From Candidatus Sumerlaeaceae bacterium (GTDB lineage: Bacteria; Sumerlaeota; Sumerlaeia; Sumerlaeales; Sumerlaeaceae), in contig JAIBAT010000104.1 in NCBI GenBank assembly GCA_019695055.1, positions 30,770 to 94,769 of the forward strand: a DNA stretch of 64,000 nucleotides. The letters run 5' to 3'. Below, one piece after another: positions 8,069 to 16,870 of the stretch (positions are counted from its first letter, which is position 1; the number at the start of each line of letters is the position of its first letter). Under the pieces are notes generated by a model that saw nothing but the letters and a program-made list of their open reading frames with translations, was not told the origin of the DNA and ran no database searches. The position numbers were made by a program, and so were the translations under genes.

Positions 8069-9036
8069 ATCCTACACAAGACCTAACCGTAGAGGCCGTC
8101 CTTCAGGACAGGGCCAACGTTCTTGACCTAAAACTGGTGTCGGGAAGCAGCGGCTTGGCGAACCGGATCAACACACCGGAGCTGACGCGTCCCGGCCTGG
8201 CATTCGCCGGCTTCTACGAAGTCTTCAGCCATGACCGCGTGCAGATACTTGGAAACACGGAGATGTCCTACCTGCGAAGCCTGAGCCACGAGGAGCGTCA
8301 GCGACGACTTGCAGAGACCTTTCGATTCAAGATGCCCTGCATCATAATCACCAACGGCCACTCGGTTCCCGATGAGATTACGAAGCTCTCCGAGGAGGCG
8401 TCGATCCCGGTGTTGGTGACAAGTCTCCCGACAACGCGACTTGTGAGCCAGTTGAACGGATGGTTGGAGCGTGTGTTTGCCCCGGTCATCAATATCCACG
8501 GTGACCTCCTTGACGTTTATGGAATGGGAACGCTTATTCTCGGTGGCAGTGGAGTCGGGAAAAGCGAATGCGCCCTCGAACTTATTGAGCGCGGCCACCG
8601 ATTGGTCGCGGACGATGTCTGCATCCTGCGGCGTATGTCGAAGGAAGATCTCGTGGGCCGAAGCTCCGACATGCTGAAATACCACATGGAAATCCGCGGC
8701 TTGGGAATCCTGAACATCGAGATGCTTTTCGGGGTGGCATCGGTGGTGGACGAGAAGCGGCTCGACTTGATTGTTCAATTGGAGAAATGGGATGATACGG
8801 TGGAGTATGAACGCCTGGGTATTGATGACCGGTATCACACGATTCTCGATGTCGAGGTTCCAAAGTATATCATTCCTGTGCAGCCGGGCCGAAACAATTC
8901 CATCATGGTGGAAATGGCGGCCCTGTCGCAGCGCCTGAAGAACCGGGGAATCAATCCGGCCCTGATGATGGAGGCGCAGCTGACGAACGCCATGAACAGC
9001 CTGATGCAGGGCGGAAAGGGGCCGGGGCTCCTTTAG
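8065..9036 (+). CDS. hprK: HPr kinase/phosphorylase
   Basis: The 323-residue protein has the HprK two-domain form. The N-terminal domain spans about 1-130. The catalytic domain carries His145 (NIHGDLLDVYG), the P-loop GGSGVGKS (160-167), the acidic metal site VADDV and the family signature EIRGLGILNI (209-218). HprK phosphorylates and dephosphorylates a Ser of the phosphocarrier HPr in response to energy metabolites. The ATG lies inside the mutY stop (ATGA) with a purine-rich GGTGGAG just upstream, so this start is preferred to a GTG 18 bp earlier. A ptsI gene lies at the other end of the window, giving two parts of a PTS phospho-relay. Confidence 0.96.
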   Translation: MNPTQDLTVEAVLQDRANVLDLKLVSGSSGLANRINTPELTRPGLAFAGFYEVFSHDRVQILGNTEMSYLRSLSHEERQRRLAETFRFKMPCIIITNGHSVPDEITKLSEEASIPVLVTSLPTTRLVSQLNGWLERVFAPVINIHGDLLDVYGMGTLILGGSGVGKSECALELIERGHRLVADDVCILRRMSKEDLVGRSSDMLKYHMEIRGLGILNIEMLFGVASVVDEKRLDLIVQLEKWDDTVEYERLGIDDRYHTILDVEVPKYIIPVQPGRNNSIMVEMAALSQRLKNRGINPALMMEAQLTNAMNSLMQGGKGPGLL

Positions 9037-9051
9037 AGTCCGGCACCTGCG

Positions 9052-10356
9052 ATGTTTTTCTCCTCCCTCCGCGCGCTGGCGCTCTTATCACTGGTATTTG
9101 CCATGACCCGGATTGTGCCGGCTGCCAATAACAGCCCGATGCAAGGCCAACAGGCTATCGTTGGTCGCAGTGGCTGGATCAAGGTTGGCCTCCAATCCGT
9201 TGTCCGGAAACAACAGGTGGGCCTGCCTGTTGGCGGGCGCATACTGGACGGACTGGACAAGGAACTCGGGCGGCTGACCAAGGGCAGCAACGTCTTTGTG
9301 GATGGTTCCGCCGGAGGTATCATTGTCACAACCTCCAATGGGCGAATTGGGCCGCTGAATTCTGTAACCATTGAACCGCTGTCGCCGTCGGCGGGCGGCT
9401 ACTTTGAGTTGCCGTCCGGTCGCTACAGGGGGCGTTGCCTTATGGTGTCCCGCGGCAGTGGCTTTCAGATCATCAACCACCTGCAACTGGACGACTGGTT
9501 GCGAGGCGTCCTGCCAGCCGAGATTGGCGACGAGGCGCCTCTTGAAGCGCTAAAGGCGCAGGCAGTGGCCGCGCGGTCTGAAGCGGTCCGGAAACTGGTT
9601 CGTCCACCTCATGCTGATGCAGGGTTCGATTTCTGCACCGGCGTTCACTGCCAGGCTTACAAGGGAATGAAAGAAGAAGTCCCTGCGGCAAACCAAGCGG
9701 TGGACGAGACGTTTGGGATCGTCCTAATCGCAAACAATGAGGTCATTGATGCCGTTTACCATAATGTTTGTGGTGGAACTACGGGTTCACCGGATGAAGT
9801 TTGGGACAGCAAACCTGAGGCGTGCCTGACGCCAGTTTACGACCGGGCCAAAGGCCAAGCGCCCGTCAACCTTTCCGGTGAATCTGCCATGAACCAGTTC
9901 CTGAACTCAAACCTTGGAGACTACTTCTGCAATCCGGCCCAGCCGGGTTATCCGAACTACGCGAAAAAGTATTTCCGGTGGCAGAAATCCATGTCCGGGG
10001 ATGAAGCTGGCAGGCGGGCTGGAGTTGGCCGCCTCAAGGATATCCAGGTCGTTGATCGCCGTCCCAGCGGCCGGGTCAGGAAACTGCGGCTGGATGGTGA
10101 TCGGGGCAGCAAGACTATCGAAAAGGAACTTCCCATTCGTAATGCGTTTGACCTGTGGAGCGGTGTCTTCGTGGTCCGGACCGAGCGGTCTGGAGGTTAC
10201 ATCCAGACCGTCGAGTTTGTCGGGGCCGGGAACGGCCACGGCGTGGGCCTGTGCCAGATGGGAGCTCGAACCATGGCCAATCTGGGTTTCAAGTACGACC
10301 AGATTGTGGCCCATTACTACCCCGGATCGCAGCTCAAGCGAATCTATCGCCCCTGA
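9052..10356 (+). CDS. SpoIID/LytB-domain protein, probable peptidoglycan lytic enzyme
   Basis: The 434-residue protein begins with a signal-peptide-like segment (hydrophobic residues 8-18, then IVPAANN) and contains a SpoIID/LytB domain. The block LRGVLPAEIGDEAPLEALKA, with the putative catalytic Glu157, is followed by AVAARSEA, the conserved Cys195/Cys200 pair, the YHNVCGGTT segment and the terminal GHGVGLCQMGA. SpoIID of endospore formers is a lytic transglycosylase acting on denuded glycans, and non-sporulating bacteria carry related cell-wall enzymes. It follows hprK by 15 bp and probably shares its transcript. There is no indication of sporulation genes here. Confidence 0.87.
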   Translation: MFFSSLRALALLSLVFAMTRIVPAANNSPMQGQQAIVGRSGWIKVGLQSVVRKQQVGLPVGGRILDGLDKELGRLTKGSNVFVDGSAGGIIVTTSNGRIGPLNSVTIEPLSPSAGGYFELPSGRYRGRCLMVSRGSGFQIINHLQLDDWLRGVLPAEIGDEAPLEALKAQAVAARSEAVRKLVRPPHADAGFDFCTGVHCQAYKGMKEEVPAANQAVDETFGIVLIANNEVIDAVYHNVCGGTTGSPDEVWDSKPEACLTPVYDRAKGQAPVNLSGESAMNQFLNSNLGDYFCNPAQPGYPNYAKKYFRWQKSMSGDEAGRRAGVGRLKDIQVVDRRPSGRVRKLRLDGDRGSKTIEKELPIRNAFDLWSGVFVVRTERSGGYIQTVEFVGAGNGHGVGLCQMGARTMANLGFKYDQIVAHYYPGSQLKRIYRP

Positions 10357-10453
10357 TTTTGGGGCAATGTCTTGTAAATAATTTCGGTTGCTAATCTAAT
10401 TGGCTCGTGGTGGTTTCGATGTCAGTAAGTGATTATCCGACAGGGGAGTCAGG

Positions 10454-11527
10454 ATGACAACTGAAGCGAAGCAGGACCGAACACTTGAGGGGATCCTCGG
10501 CCACCTGAGGTCCTACCTATCCCTGCGTGAGCAGCAGGCGATACGAATCAATCCGCGGGTTGCCAACGTGATCGACGACATTGCGTGGACCCAATTGACC
10601 AACCTTAGAATGGTGATGGAGAAGACCCGTGCTTTTGGGCCCGAACGTTTGAGGGTGGCGGATATTCTCGCGAGCGATGACGAGAACAAGCGCCGTTCGC
10701 TGTTCCACCACAGCGACCAGAATTCCATCCTGTTCGAAGTCATGAATCGCGCCGACGACCAGGGAAAACGCAAGGTGTCGGAATGGCCCATTCATGACAT
10801 GAGAACACTTTTCAAGGCACTGGATCCGTCTCTGGAAATGATCGTCGAGTTGATCCAGCATTGGTTGCTGTGGGACTTGCCGGATGCTGCGGATGCCTTT
10901 GTGTTTGACGAGCAAATTGCCCGTTGTGGTTACCTGCGATCGCATGACCTTCCTGAAGAATTCCTTGGGCAGTATCGGCTGATTCTTGGCAAGAAGGCCG
11001 ACGACCCGGTTAGTGCCAGTGAGGTGCTTCAGTTTGAACTGGCCCGTTTAGACCGCATCCTGAACCACTTCCTTGCCCGGCGGGCTGAGGAAGAATCCTT
11101 CCAGATGATCATCAAGCGCGACGAGGAAACCTACAGCGCGGCCAACCAGGAGATCCTGCTGATCGCGAAGCACCTGAAGGCGTTGGAGCACGTTGAGAAG
11201 TCAGACGGGCCGATTGAGCAGCAATACATTGATTACTATTCGCAGTCGCTCCAGTGCGCGCCGGATGACGTCACGAAAGAACGAATGCTCGATTTCGAGC
11301 AGCGCGTGGTGGCCGACCGAAAGAAGATGCTGCACCAATTGCTGGCCGATGACCGATTTCTCGGGGAGCCCTACGACTACAAGAAATGGCAGGCCGGACA
11401 ATTCAAGACGCGCCATGCGGCTGAGCATGCACGGTGCGAAGAATTCCTGAAGGCCCATGCACCGCAGCAGAATGTTGCGGAACCTGTGGCGATCCAGATG
11501 GAGGTGGACCACCCGGCGCCGCATTAA
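10454..11527 (+). CDS. Uncharacterised alpha-helical cytoplasmic protein
   Basis: A 357-residue protein I do not recognise. It is rich in Glu, Gln, Leu and Arg, has no signal peptide or membrane segment, and looks mostly helical. Histidines and acidic residues cluster in the middle (IELIQHWLLWDLPDA) and near the C-terminus (KTRHAAEHARCEEF). A good ribosome-binding site (GGGGAG) precedes the ATG. It stands 97 bp after the SpoIID-like gene and converges on sucC with 12 bp between the stops, so it is probably the last gene of this plus-strand group. Its function is unknown. Confidence 0.7.
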   Translation: MTTEAKQDRTLEGILGHLRSYLSLREQQAIRINPRVANVIDDIAWTQLTNLRMVMEKTRAFGPERLRVADILASDDENKRRSLFHHSDQNSILFEVMNRADDQGKRKVSEWPIHDMRTLFKALDPSLEMIVELIQHWLLWDLPDAADAFVFDEQIARCGYLRSHDLPEEFLGQYRLILGKKADDPVSASEVLQFELARLDRILNHFLARRAEEESFQMIIKRDEETYSAANQEILLIAKHLKALEHVEKSDGPIEQQYIDYYSQSLQCAPDDVTKERMLDFEQRVVADRKKMLHQLLADDRFLGEPYDYKKWQAGQFKTRHAAEHARCEEFLKAHAPQQNVAEPVAIQMEVDHPAPH

Positions 11528-11539
11528 CCTAAAAGGGGG

Positions 11540-12697
11540 TTATGCAGCGCGGTTGGAAATCTCCACGGCCTTTTTGGCCCCTTCACTCATGGTCGCGGCG
11601 GAAATGAGCGACGAGCCCTTGAGCATATCGCGGGCTTTCTCCTCATTGGTGCCGGAGAGGCGGATGACGATGGGGGTGTTCCAGTCCGGCAGGTTCTTCA
11701 GGGCGATCAGGATGCCCTCCGCCACGAGATCGCAGCGGACGATGCCGCCGAAGATGTTGAAGAAGATCGTGTTGACCTTGGGGTCGCTCACGATCAGGCG
11801 CAATGCGTCGGTCACCTGCTCAGCCTTGGCTCCGCCGCCGATATCCAGGAAGTTGGCCGGCTCGCCGCCAAAGTGCTTGACGATATCCATGGTGCCCATG
11901 GCGAGGCCGGCGCCATTGACGATGCAGCCGATCTTGCCGTCCAGCTTCACGTAGTTTAGCTTCAGGCGGCGCGCCTCGCGCTCCAACGGGGCCTCTTCGG
12001 CCTCGTCGCGCATTTCGGCGATGTCGGGGTGGCGGCCAAGGGCGTTGTCATCGAAGTTCATCTTGGCGTCGGCGGCGATCACTTCCTTGGCGCCGGTGAT
12101 GACCAGGGGATTGATCTCCGCGAGGGAGCAATCCTTCTCCATGAATGCCTTGTAGAGCCCCTTCACGATCCCCGCGAAGTCCTTCATGCCCTCCTTGGGG
12201 ATGTCGACGAAATAGGCCATTTCCCGCACCTGATAGTCGGTCAGGCCCAGCAGTGGCTCCACCGGCACAAAGAGGATCTTCTCTGGTGTGGAGGCGGCCA
12301 CTTCCTCGATGTCCACCCCTCCGGCGGCGCTGGCCATGAAGACGGGCATCTTGCGGGCGCGATCCACGATGATACCGAGGTAGATCTCGCGCTGGATGTC
12401 CACGCCCTGCTCGATGAGCACCTGCTTGACGATCTCGCCCTTGATGTTCATCTTGAGGATCTGCTTTGCGAGGGGACGCACTTCCTCGATGGTGTGGGCC
12501 AGCTTGATGCCGCCCGCTTTACCGCGCCCACCCACGAGCACCTGGGACTTCACGACCAGCGGAAAGGTGGCACCCTTCGCGACCATCTTCTTGGCAACGG
12601 CCTCGGCCTTGGCTGGCGTCGCGGCAACATCCCCGTTTGGTGTGCGAACCCCGTAGTTGCGAAGGATCGCCTTTGCCTGATACTCATGAATCTTCAT
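11540..12697 (-). CDS. sucC: Succinyl-CoA synthetase (ADP/GDP-forming) beta subunit
   Basis: The 385-residue protein aligns over the full family length: an ATP-grasp domain from MKIHEYQAKAILRNYGV, the basic loop GGRGKAGGIK, the metal-binding segment AEINPLV, and the C-terminal CoA-ligase domain with GAGLAMGTMD and NIFGGIVRCD. The enzyme makes succinate and ATP or GTP from succinyl-CoA in the TCA cycle as a complex with SucD. It lies 54 bp downstream of the isopropylmalate-dehydrogenase-type gene on the same strand. The usual partner sucD is not adjacent, because the next gene downstream is on the opposite strand, so the alpha subunit must be encoded elsewhere. Confidence 0.95.
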   Translation of the reverse strand: MKIHEYQAKAILRNYGVRTPNGDVAATPAKAEAVAKKMVAKGATFPLVVKSQVLVGGRGKAGGIKLAHTIEEVRPLAKQILKMNIKGEIVKQVLIEQGVDIQREIYLGIIVDRARKMPVFMASAAGGVDIEEVAASTPEKILFVPVEPLLGLTDYQVREMAYFVDIPKEGMKDFAGIVKGLYKAFMEKDCSLAEINPLVITGAKEVIAADAKMNFDDNALGRHPDIAEMRDEAEEAPLEREARRLKLNYVKLDGKIGCIVNGAGLAMGTMDIVKHFGGEPANFLDIGGGAKAEQVTDALRLIVSDPKVNTIFFNIFGGIVRCDLVAEGILIALKNLPDWNTPIVIRLSGTNEEKARDMLKGSSLISAATMSEGAKKAVEISNRAA

Positions 12698-12751
12698 CGT
12701 AAATGTCCCGTCAAGTTCTGGATGTGGTAGTGTTGGTTAAGCTGTCTCAAA

Positions 12752-13828
12752 TCAGGCAACAAGGTTGGCGACCAAATCGCCAACTTCGGTCGTGGAATAG
12801 CCCATCTTGCCAGCCGCGAGGCTCTTCAGTTTCTTGCCCGTGACCTCCATGATGGCCTGTTCGATTCGCGCCGCCGCCTCGGTCTCGCCGAGGGTGTCGA
12901 GCATCATCTGGCCGGCGCCGATGGCTGCCAGCGGGTTGATGACATTCTTGCCCGTGTACTTGGGTGCGCTGCCACCGATGGGTTCAAACATCGAGACGCC
13001 ACCGGGGTCGGGATTGATGTTGCCGCCGGCCGCGATGCCCATGCCGCCCTGAATCATGGCGCCGAGGTCCGTGATGATGTCGCCGAACAGGTTTCCGGTG
13101 ACGATCACGTCGAACCACTCGGGATTCTTGACCATCCACATTGTGGTGGCGTCCACGTGGGCGTAGTCGCGCTTAATGTCCGGGTAATCCTTCTGGCCCA
13201 TTTCGTGGAAGGCGCGCTCCCAAAGGCCATAGATGAACGTCAGGACGTTGGTCTTGCCGCAAAGGGTCAGGGTCTTGGCCTTGTTGCGCCGGCGGGTGAG
13301 GTCAAACGCATACTTCAGCGCGCGATCCACGCCGAAGCGGCTGTACACGGCCGTCTGGGTGGCCACCTCATTGGGGGTGCCGATGTGGACGTTACCGCCC
13401 ATCCCAGCGTAAAGATCCTGGGTGTTCTCGCGAACCACCACGAAGTCGATGTGCTCCGGGCCCTTGTCCTTGATGGGGGTCTCGACACCCGGGTAGAGCT
13501 TCACGGGGCGCAGGTTGATGTACTGGTCCAGCTCGAAGCGGAGGCGGAGAAGGATGCCCTTCTCGAGGATGCCCGGCGCCACGTCCGGGTGGCCAATGGC
13601 GCCGAGGAAGATGGCGTCAAACTTCCGCAACTCGTCGGAGGCATTGTTCGGGAGAACCTCACCGGTCCGCAGGTAGCGGTCGCCACCGAAATCGAACTCC
13701 TGATAGTTCAGCTTGAAATCGAACTTCGCGGCTGCGGCGTCGAGGACCTTGATTCCCTCGCGGACAACCTCTGGGCCGGTGCCGTCACCGCCAAGAACTG
13801 CAATGTTATACGACTTTTTAGGGCTCAT
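12752..13828 (-). CDS. leuB: 3-isopropylmalate dehydrogenase-type beta-decarboxylating dehydrogenase
   Basis: The 358-residue protein belongs to the isocitrate/isopropylmalate dehydrogenase superfamily: [13 protein letters not shown] at the N-terminus, substrate-binding [33 protein letters not shown], the catalytic CGKTNVL segment, [11 protein letters not shown] and the NAD-site [13 protein letters not shown]. Isopropylmalate oxidation in leucine synthesis is the most likely role. Homoisocitrate, tartrate or isocitrate oxidation cannot be excluded, and the neighbour sucC would suit a TCA-type role. I chose the ATG at 13828, preceded by GGAAG. The longer frame upstream adds 14 residues that do not resemble the family. 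No leuC or leuD is nearby, although ilvC occurs at 59 kb. Confidence 0.85.
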   Translation of the reverse strand: MSPKKSYNIAVLGGDGTGPEVVREGIKVLDAAAAKFDFKLNYQEFDFGGDRYLRTGEVLPNNASDELRKFDAIFLGAIGHPDVAPGILEKGILLRLRFELDQYINLRPVKLYPGVETPIKDKGPEHIDFVVVRENTQDLYAGMGGNVHIGTPNEVATQTAVYSRFGVDRALKYAFDLTRRRNKAKTLTLCGKTNVLTFIYGLWERAFHEMGQKDYPDIKRDYAHVDATTMWMVKNPEWFDVIVTGNLFGDIITDLGAMIQGGMGIAAGGNINPDPGGVSMFEPIGGSAPKYTGKNVINPLAAIGAGQMMLDTLGETEAAARIEQAIMEVTGKKLKSLAAGKMGYSTTEVGDLVANLVA

Positions 13829-13948
13829 GAATTCTTCCAATTCCTTAGTGAAAACGCCCCGCCAGAACATTGGCGCGAGCGGGGCTTGTCAAAGCCAAAA
13901 AATCGGGGTGTCCGAGTATGGGAACCCCCTCAGTTGAATGAAATGCAA

Positions 13949-14252
13949 GGGGGGAGGGGGAGGGGGGGGGTAATTTTCATTTATGCGGGTATTTTCCTCC
14001 AAGTGCTGTGGTTGGAATCTTTGACGGCTCTCAAAAAATCGTGCGGATTCTTTGCGATTTTTCGTTATTTCGGGGCGGTGGTGGTTGGCGTGGATGGATT
14101 CTGTAAATGGGTTCACAGTCGAGCAAGCGGGCGGACAAGAGGATGTCAGGTTGAAGCTCCCTTTTTGGAAAGTGGAAGGGAATATGGCACAGGAGGATTG
14201 GCTTTGCCTATTCCCTTACGACCTCTAAGAACCTCTTCTGGACCCATGAAGT
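13949..14252 (+). repeat. Dispersed non-coding repeat, copy A (spacer 13829-14443)
   Basis: The 615-bp spacer between the leuB-type gene and the glycosidase gene has no convincing gene. It contains a block that recurs in reverse orientation at 32528-32892. The shared parts, in order, are a G-rich run, TTTCATTT-like and GCGGGTATTTTC segments, GACGGCTCTCAAAAAATCG, TTTTTCGTTATTTCGGGGCG, TTGGCGTGGATG, GTTGAAGCTCC, GGCACAGG, TATTCCCTTA and GACCCATGAA. Copy A lacks about 60 bp that copy B has between the TTGGCGTGGATG and GTTGAAGCTCC segments. The rest of the spacer (14253-14443) shows no clear structure. The identity was judged by eye. Confidence 0.75.
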
Positions 14253-14443
14253 AGGAAGGGGAGTCGGTTTTCTGGCACCCCTCCCAAGGTGCGATGGAAA
14301 ATTCTTCGTTCCCGGAGGTCTTTGACCTCCGGCTACTGTCTTGCAACCCTCCGGGTTGCTTGGAGGCCATCGGAAGTCGCTGCACGGTGCCATAAAGTAG
14401 TTGTCTGGGTATGGCTTCCGTAAAGGAATTTGTGGCGTAGGCT

Positions 14444-16768
14444 CTACGCCTGCTGCTGTTCCAGTTCCACGCTGACTCGGGATATGTTGGCAGGAAAGAT
14501 CACCATGCGATCATTGAGCCGGACGCTGTGATCGGTTTCCAGCGCTGCAAGAACTTTGCTGGGCAGGTGCCAGTGGATCTCGCGGGGGGGGACTCTCCAG
14601 CGGGCTTCGAGGGTGAGCGCGGCGCTGTTGTCGTGAAAATCTGCCCGGACTGTCACCATGCCGAAGTTTGTGGGGGCGTTTGAGATGCCGACGTGTTGGT
14701 CCGCTTTCTGCCATTCGGGGGGCAGGAAGGGGGTCACTTCCAGCACGTCCTGATTCTCCCTCAGGATGAGGTTCCGCAGTAGCAGTACCCACTGGGCATT
14801 GGCCGGGCCGTGGTGGCCTTCGCCGCGGGAGCCGCCGCGGGTGCGGGGGTGAATGACTTCCGGCCAGCACCAGGTGGGGGAGGCAAGGCGCTGCAGTTGG
14901 GGGAGCAACTTCAGGCCCAGAGGATTGCGGATGGAGAGGAGGGCGCGGCACAGGACCATGACGGTGTCGGGGCGCACCTCACCGTTCAGCGCTGATTCGC
15001 CAAGGGAATCAAGGATTCGGCGCATCCACGGCGACTCTTCGGGCGGGAACAATTCCAGGCTGGCATCCGTGACATTCCAGGCCATGCCTGCGTCGGGGCG
15101 GCGCCGGGGGGCGGCGGGAAGGAGATGGTGCGGGCTGAACTCCACATCCCGATTGATGGCCTCATTCAGGTCGCGGAGGTAGGCGTCATAAATACTTTGG
15201 AACAACCGGGCATCGGGGCCAAGGCCCAGCGCATCGGCGGCCCCGGCGGCGGCCTGCACGGCCCGGAGGGACCAGAAGTTATCATAATAGTTGAAATCAT
15301 TCGGATGGGAATGGTCGGGACTGAATCCCGCCGGCAGGAGGCCCTTTGGTTTTCGGCGGGAGAAGCTGACTTCATTGCGCTTCTTCTCGATCCAAACGAC
15401 GCCGCGCTTGATGGCGGGAAGGAGCTGCTCCAGCAGGGGAGTATCGCCATGGAGCCGGCAGTAATCCGCAATGGCGCAAATGGCCTGGCCAGTAGATGCC
15501 CATTCGCCCTTCCGGGCACAGAAATATCCGTTCTTCCATTGCTTGAGGGGGTAGAACTCCAAGTTGTGGCGGACTTCCTTGGGATAGTTGAGAATGGCGA
15601 GCGCCTGTAGCATGGCTTCGCCATTGGCGAAGGACTGGGTGTGGCCCGAAGTCGGGCCCGTCGTGATCTCGTGACCGTCGTTCAGGAGCAGCACGGCCGT
15701 CTTGCTGGCTTCGAAGCTTTCCACCAATCGGGGATCGGGGAGCTGGATGGTGGTGCCGGCGTCGCGCTTTTCCTGCCACTCCTCCGTGGCTTTGTCGCGC
15801 GATCGCTGCAGTGCATCCGGCGTGAAGGGGGAGAATTCGAAAAAGCGGGGATTCATTGGTTCAAGGGGAAGAACGGCGAAAACTGTTTCAGTGGCTCCGG
15901 GTTCCAGATGTAAGCGCCAAACGCTGGCGCCCGTGGCCAGACCCACGGGACAATGGATGGCATTGTCCTCGGTCTCGTCGTCGAGGTAAAAGGCGGCATC
16001 GCCGCGCTCGTGGTTGGAGGCTATGGAGTAATCCGGGCGAAGGGGGAAGTAGCAGGCGACCTGCGCCTCGACATTCCAGAATCCGCGGGTGTTGTAGGCG
16101 AGGTTGTGGACGAGACAAACCCCCTCCGGGTTCGCGGGGCGAAGGGAGTGGATGAGGGCGGGGGAGAGGGGGGCATCGGAGGAATTGGTGATCCGTGTTG
16201 TTTGCACAAGGTAGTCGTTGGCCTCGTGTCGAAAGGCCCATGCCTGGATCTGTAAGTCGAGGCCATGGAAGGCAAATTCAGTTTGAACGCCCGGGGGATT
16301 GGTCGTGGCGCGTTGCGAGACTTGATGGCTATGGAGGCGTGAGGGAAACAGAGTCTCCCCATTGATTTCCAGAAAAGTGTCAAGGCTCCACTGCCCGGGC
16401 CAGGGCGTCACCAGACCGCGCGGGTCGACAATGGCTTCGCGACGCCCGCCGAGGGTTCCGACGGCGGTCCAATTTCGGTTCGTGATGTTTCCCGAGGTGG
16501 CGCTTGCATGAACGGGCACGAAGGCTTCGGAGCGCGGATCGCGCTGCTGCTCGATCCACCAGGGCCAGATCCAATCGCCGTTGAGCGCCAGGGCGCGGCC
16601 CTGGAAGAGGCCACGCAGGTATCCCTCGACATCGGCGGCGACACGGTCCGGGGAGACGGAAACCTCCGAAGCGCGATTCAGCCGGGAGTTGGCATCAAGG
16701 AATTCCCCACCACGGTCGGCGTTGAAGTGCTCCCTCAGAAAGGCAAGGATGTGCTTGAGATACATCAT
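14444..16768 (-). CDS. Probable six-hairpin (alpha/alpha-toroid) glycoside hydrolase, unassigned family
   Basis: The 774-residue protein appears to have an N-terminal beta-sandwich region (about 80-330) followed by an (alpha/alpha)6 barrel-like region (about 345-690). Features suggesting this are ASKTAVLLLNDGHE, ANGEAMLQALAILNYPKEV, KGEWASTGQAICAIADYCR, the Tyr/Asp-rich FNYYDNFWSLRAVQAA and the acidic WPEVIHPRTRGG near the end. These recall GH15, GH63 and related debranching or amylase-like enzymes, but I see no signature that fixes a family. No export signal is evident. It diverges from the L,D-transpeptidase-like gene across 102 bp. Substrate and linkage are unknown. Confidence 0.65.
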   Translation of the reverse strand: MMYLKHILAFLREHFNADRGGEFLDANSRLNRASEVSVSPDRVAADVEGYLRGLFQGRALALNGDWIWPWWIEQQRDPRSEAFVPVHASATSGNITNRNWTAVGTLGGRREAIVDPRGLVTPWPGQWSLDTFLEINGETLFPSRLHSHQVSQRATTNPPGVQTEFAFHGLDLQIQAWAFRHEANDYLVQTTRITNSSDAPLSPALIHSLRPANPEGVCLVHNLAYNTRGFWNVEAQVACYFPLRPDYSIASNHERGDAAFYLDDETEDNAIHCPVGLATGASVWRLHLEPGATETVFAVLPLEPMNPRFFEFSPFTPDALQRSRDKATEEWQEKRDAGTTIQLPDPRLVESFEASKTAVLLLNDGHEITTGPTSGHTQSFANGEAMLQALAILNYPKEVRHNLEFYPLKQWKNGYFCARKGEWASTGQAICAIADYCRLHGDTPLLEQLLPAIKRGVVWIEKKRNEVSFSRRKPKGLLPAGFSPDHSHPNDFNYYDNFWSLRAVQAAAGAADALGLGPDARLFQSIYDAYLRDLNEAINRDVEFSPHHLLPAAPRRRPDAGMAWNVTDASLELFPPEESPWMRRILDSLGESALNGEVRPDTVMVLCRALLSIRNPLGLKLLPQLQRLASPTWCWPEVIHPRTRGGSRGEGHHGPANAQWVLLLRNLILRENQDVLEVTPFLPPEWQKADQHVGISNAPTNFGMVTVRADFHDNSAALTLEARWRVPPREIHWHLPSKVLAALETDHSVRLNDRMVIFPANISRVSVELEQQQA

Positions 16769-16870
16769 GGCATTGGGCCTGACGGCAGAGGCGGGCTGTC
16801 TCTACCGGAAGGGGCAGGCGAAATTCGCCCCTGCTCGGCTTGCTTGACTCGGGCTCGATGGCATTTGCTA

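Noticed and set aside
12029..12730. Histidine- and aspartate-rich plus-strand frame opposite sucC
   Set aside because: The biased composition arises from the antisense of sucC codons; no metal-binding family or signal fits.
13949..13970. G-run as a regulatory G-quadruplex
   Set aside because: The G-tract is part of the repeat and is interrupted only by single A bases. Without a nearby promoter or gene start it cannot be tied to regulation, so it is only noted under the repeat.
13157..14254. Plus-strand frame of 365 codons running through repeat copy A
   Set aside because: Its first two-thirds lie opposite the leuB-type gene and the rest reads through non-coding repeat DNA. The FAIFRYFGAVV peptide shared with copy B follows from nucleotide similarity, and the flanking frames do not match.
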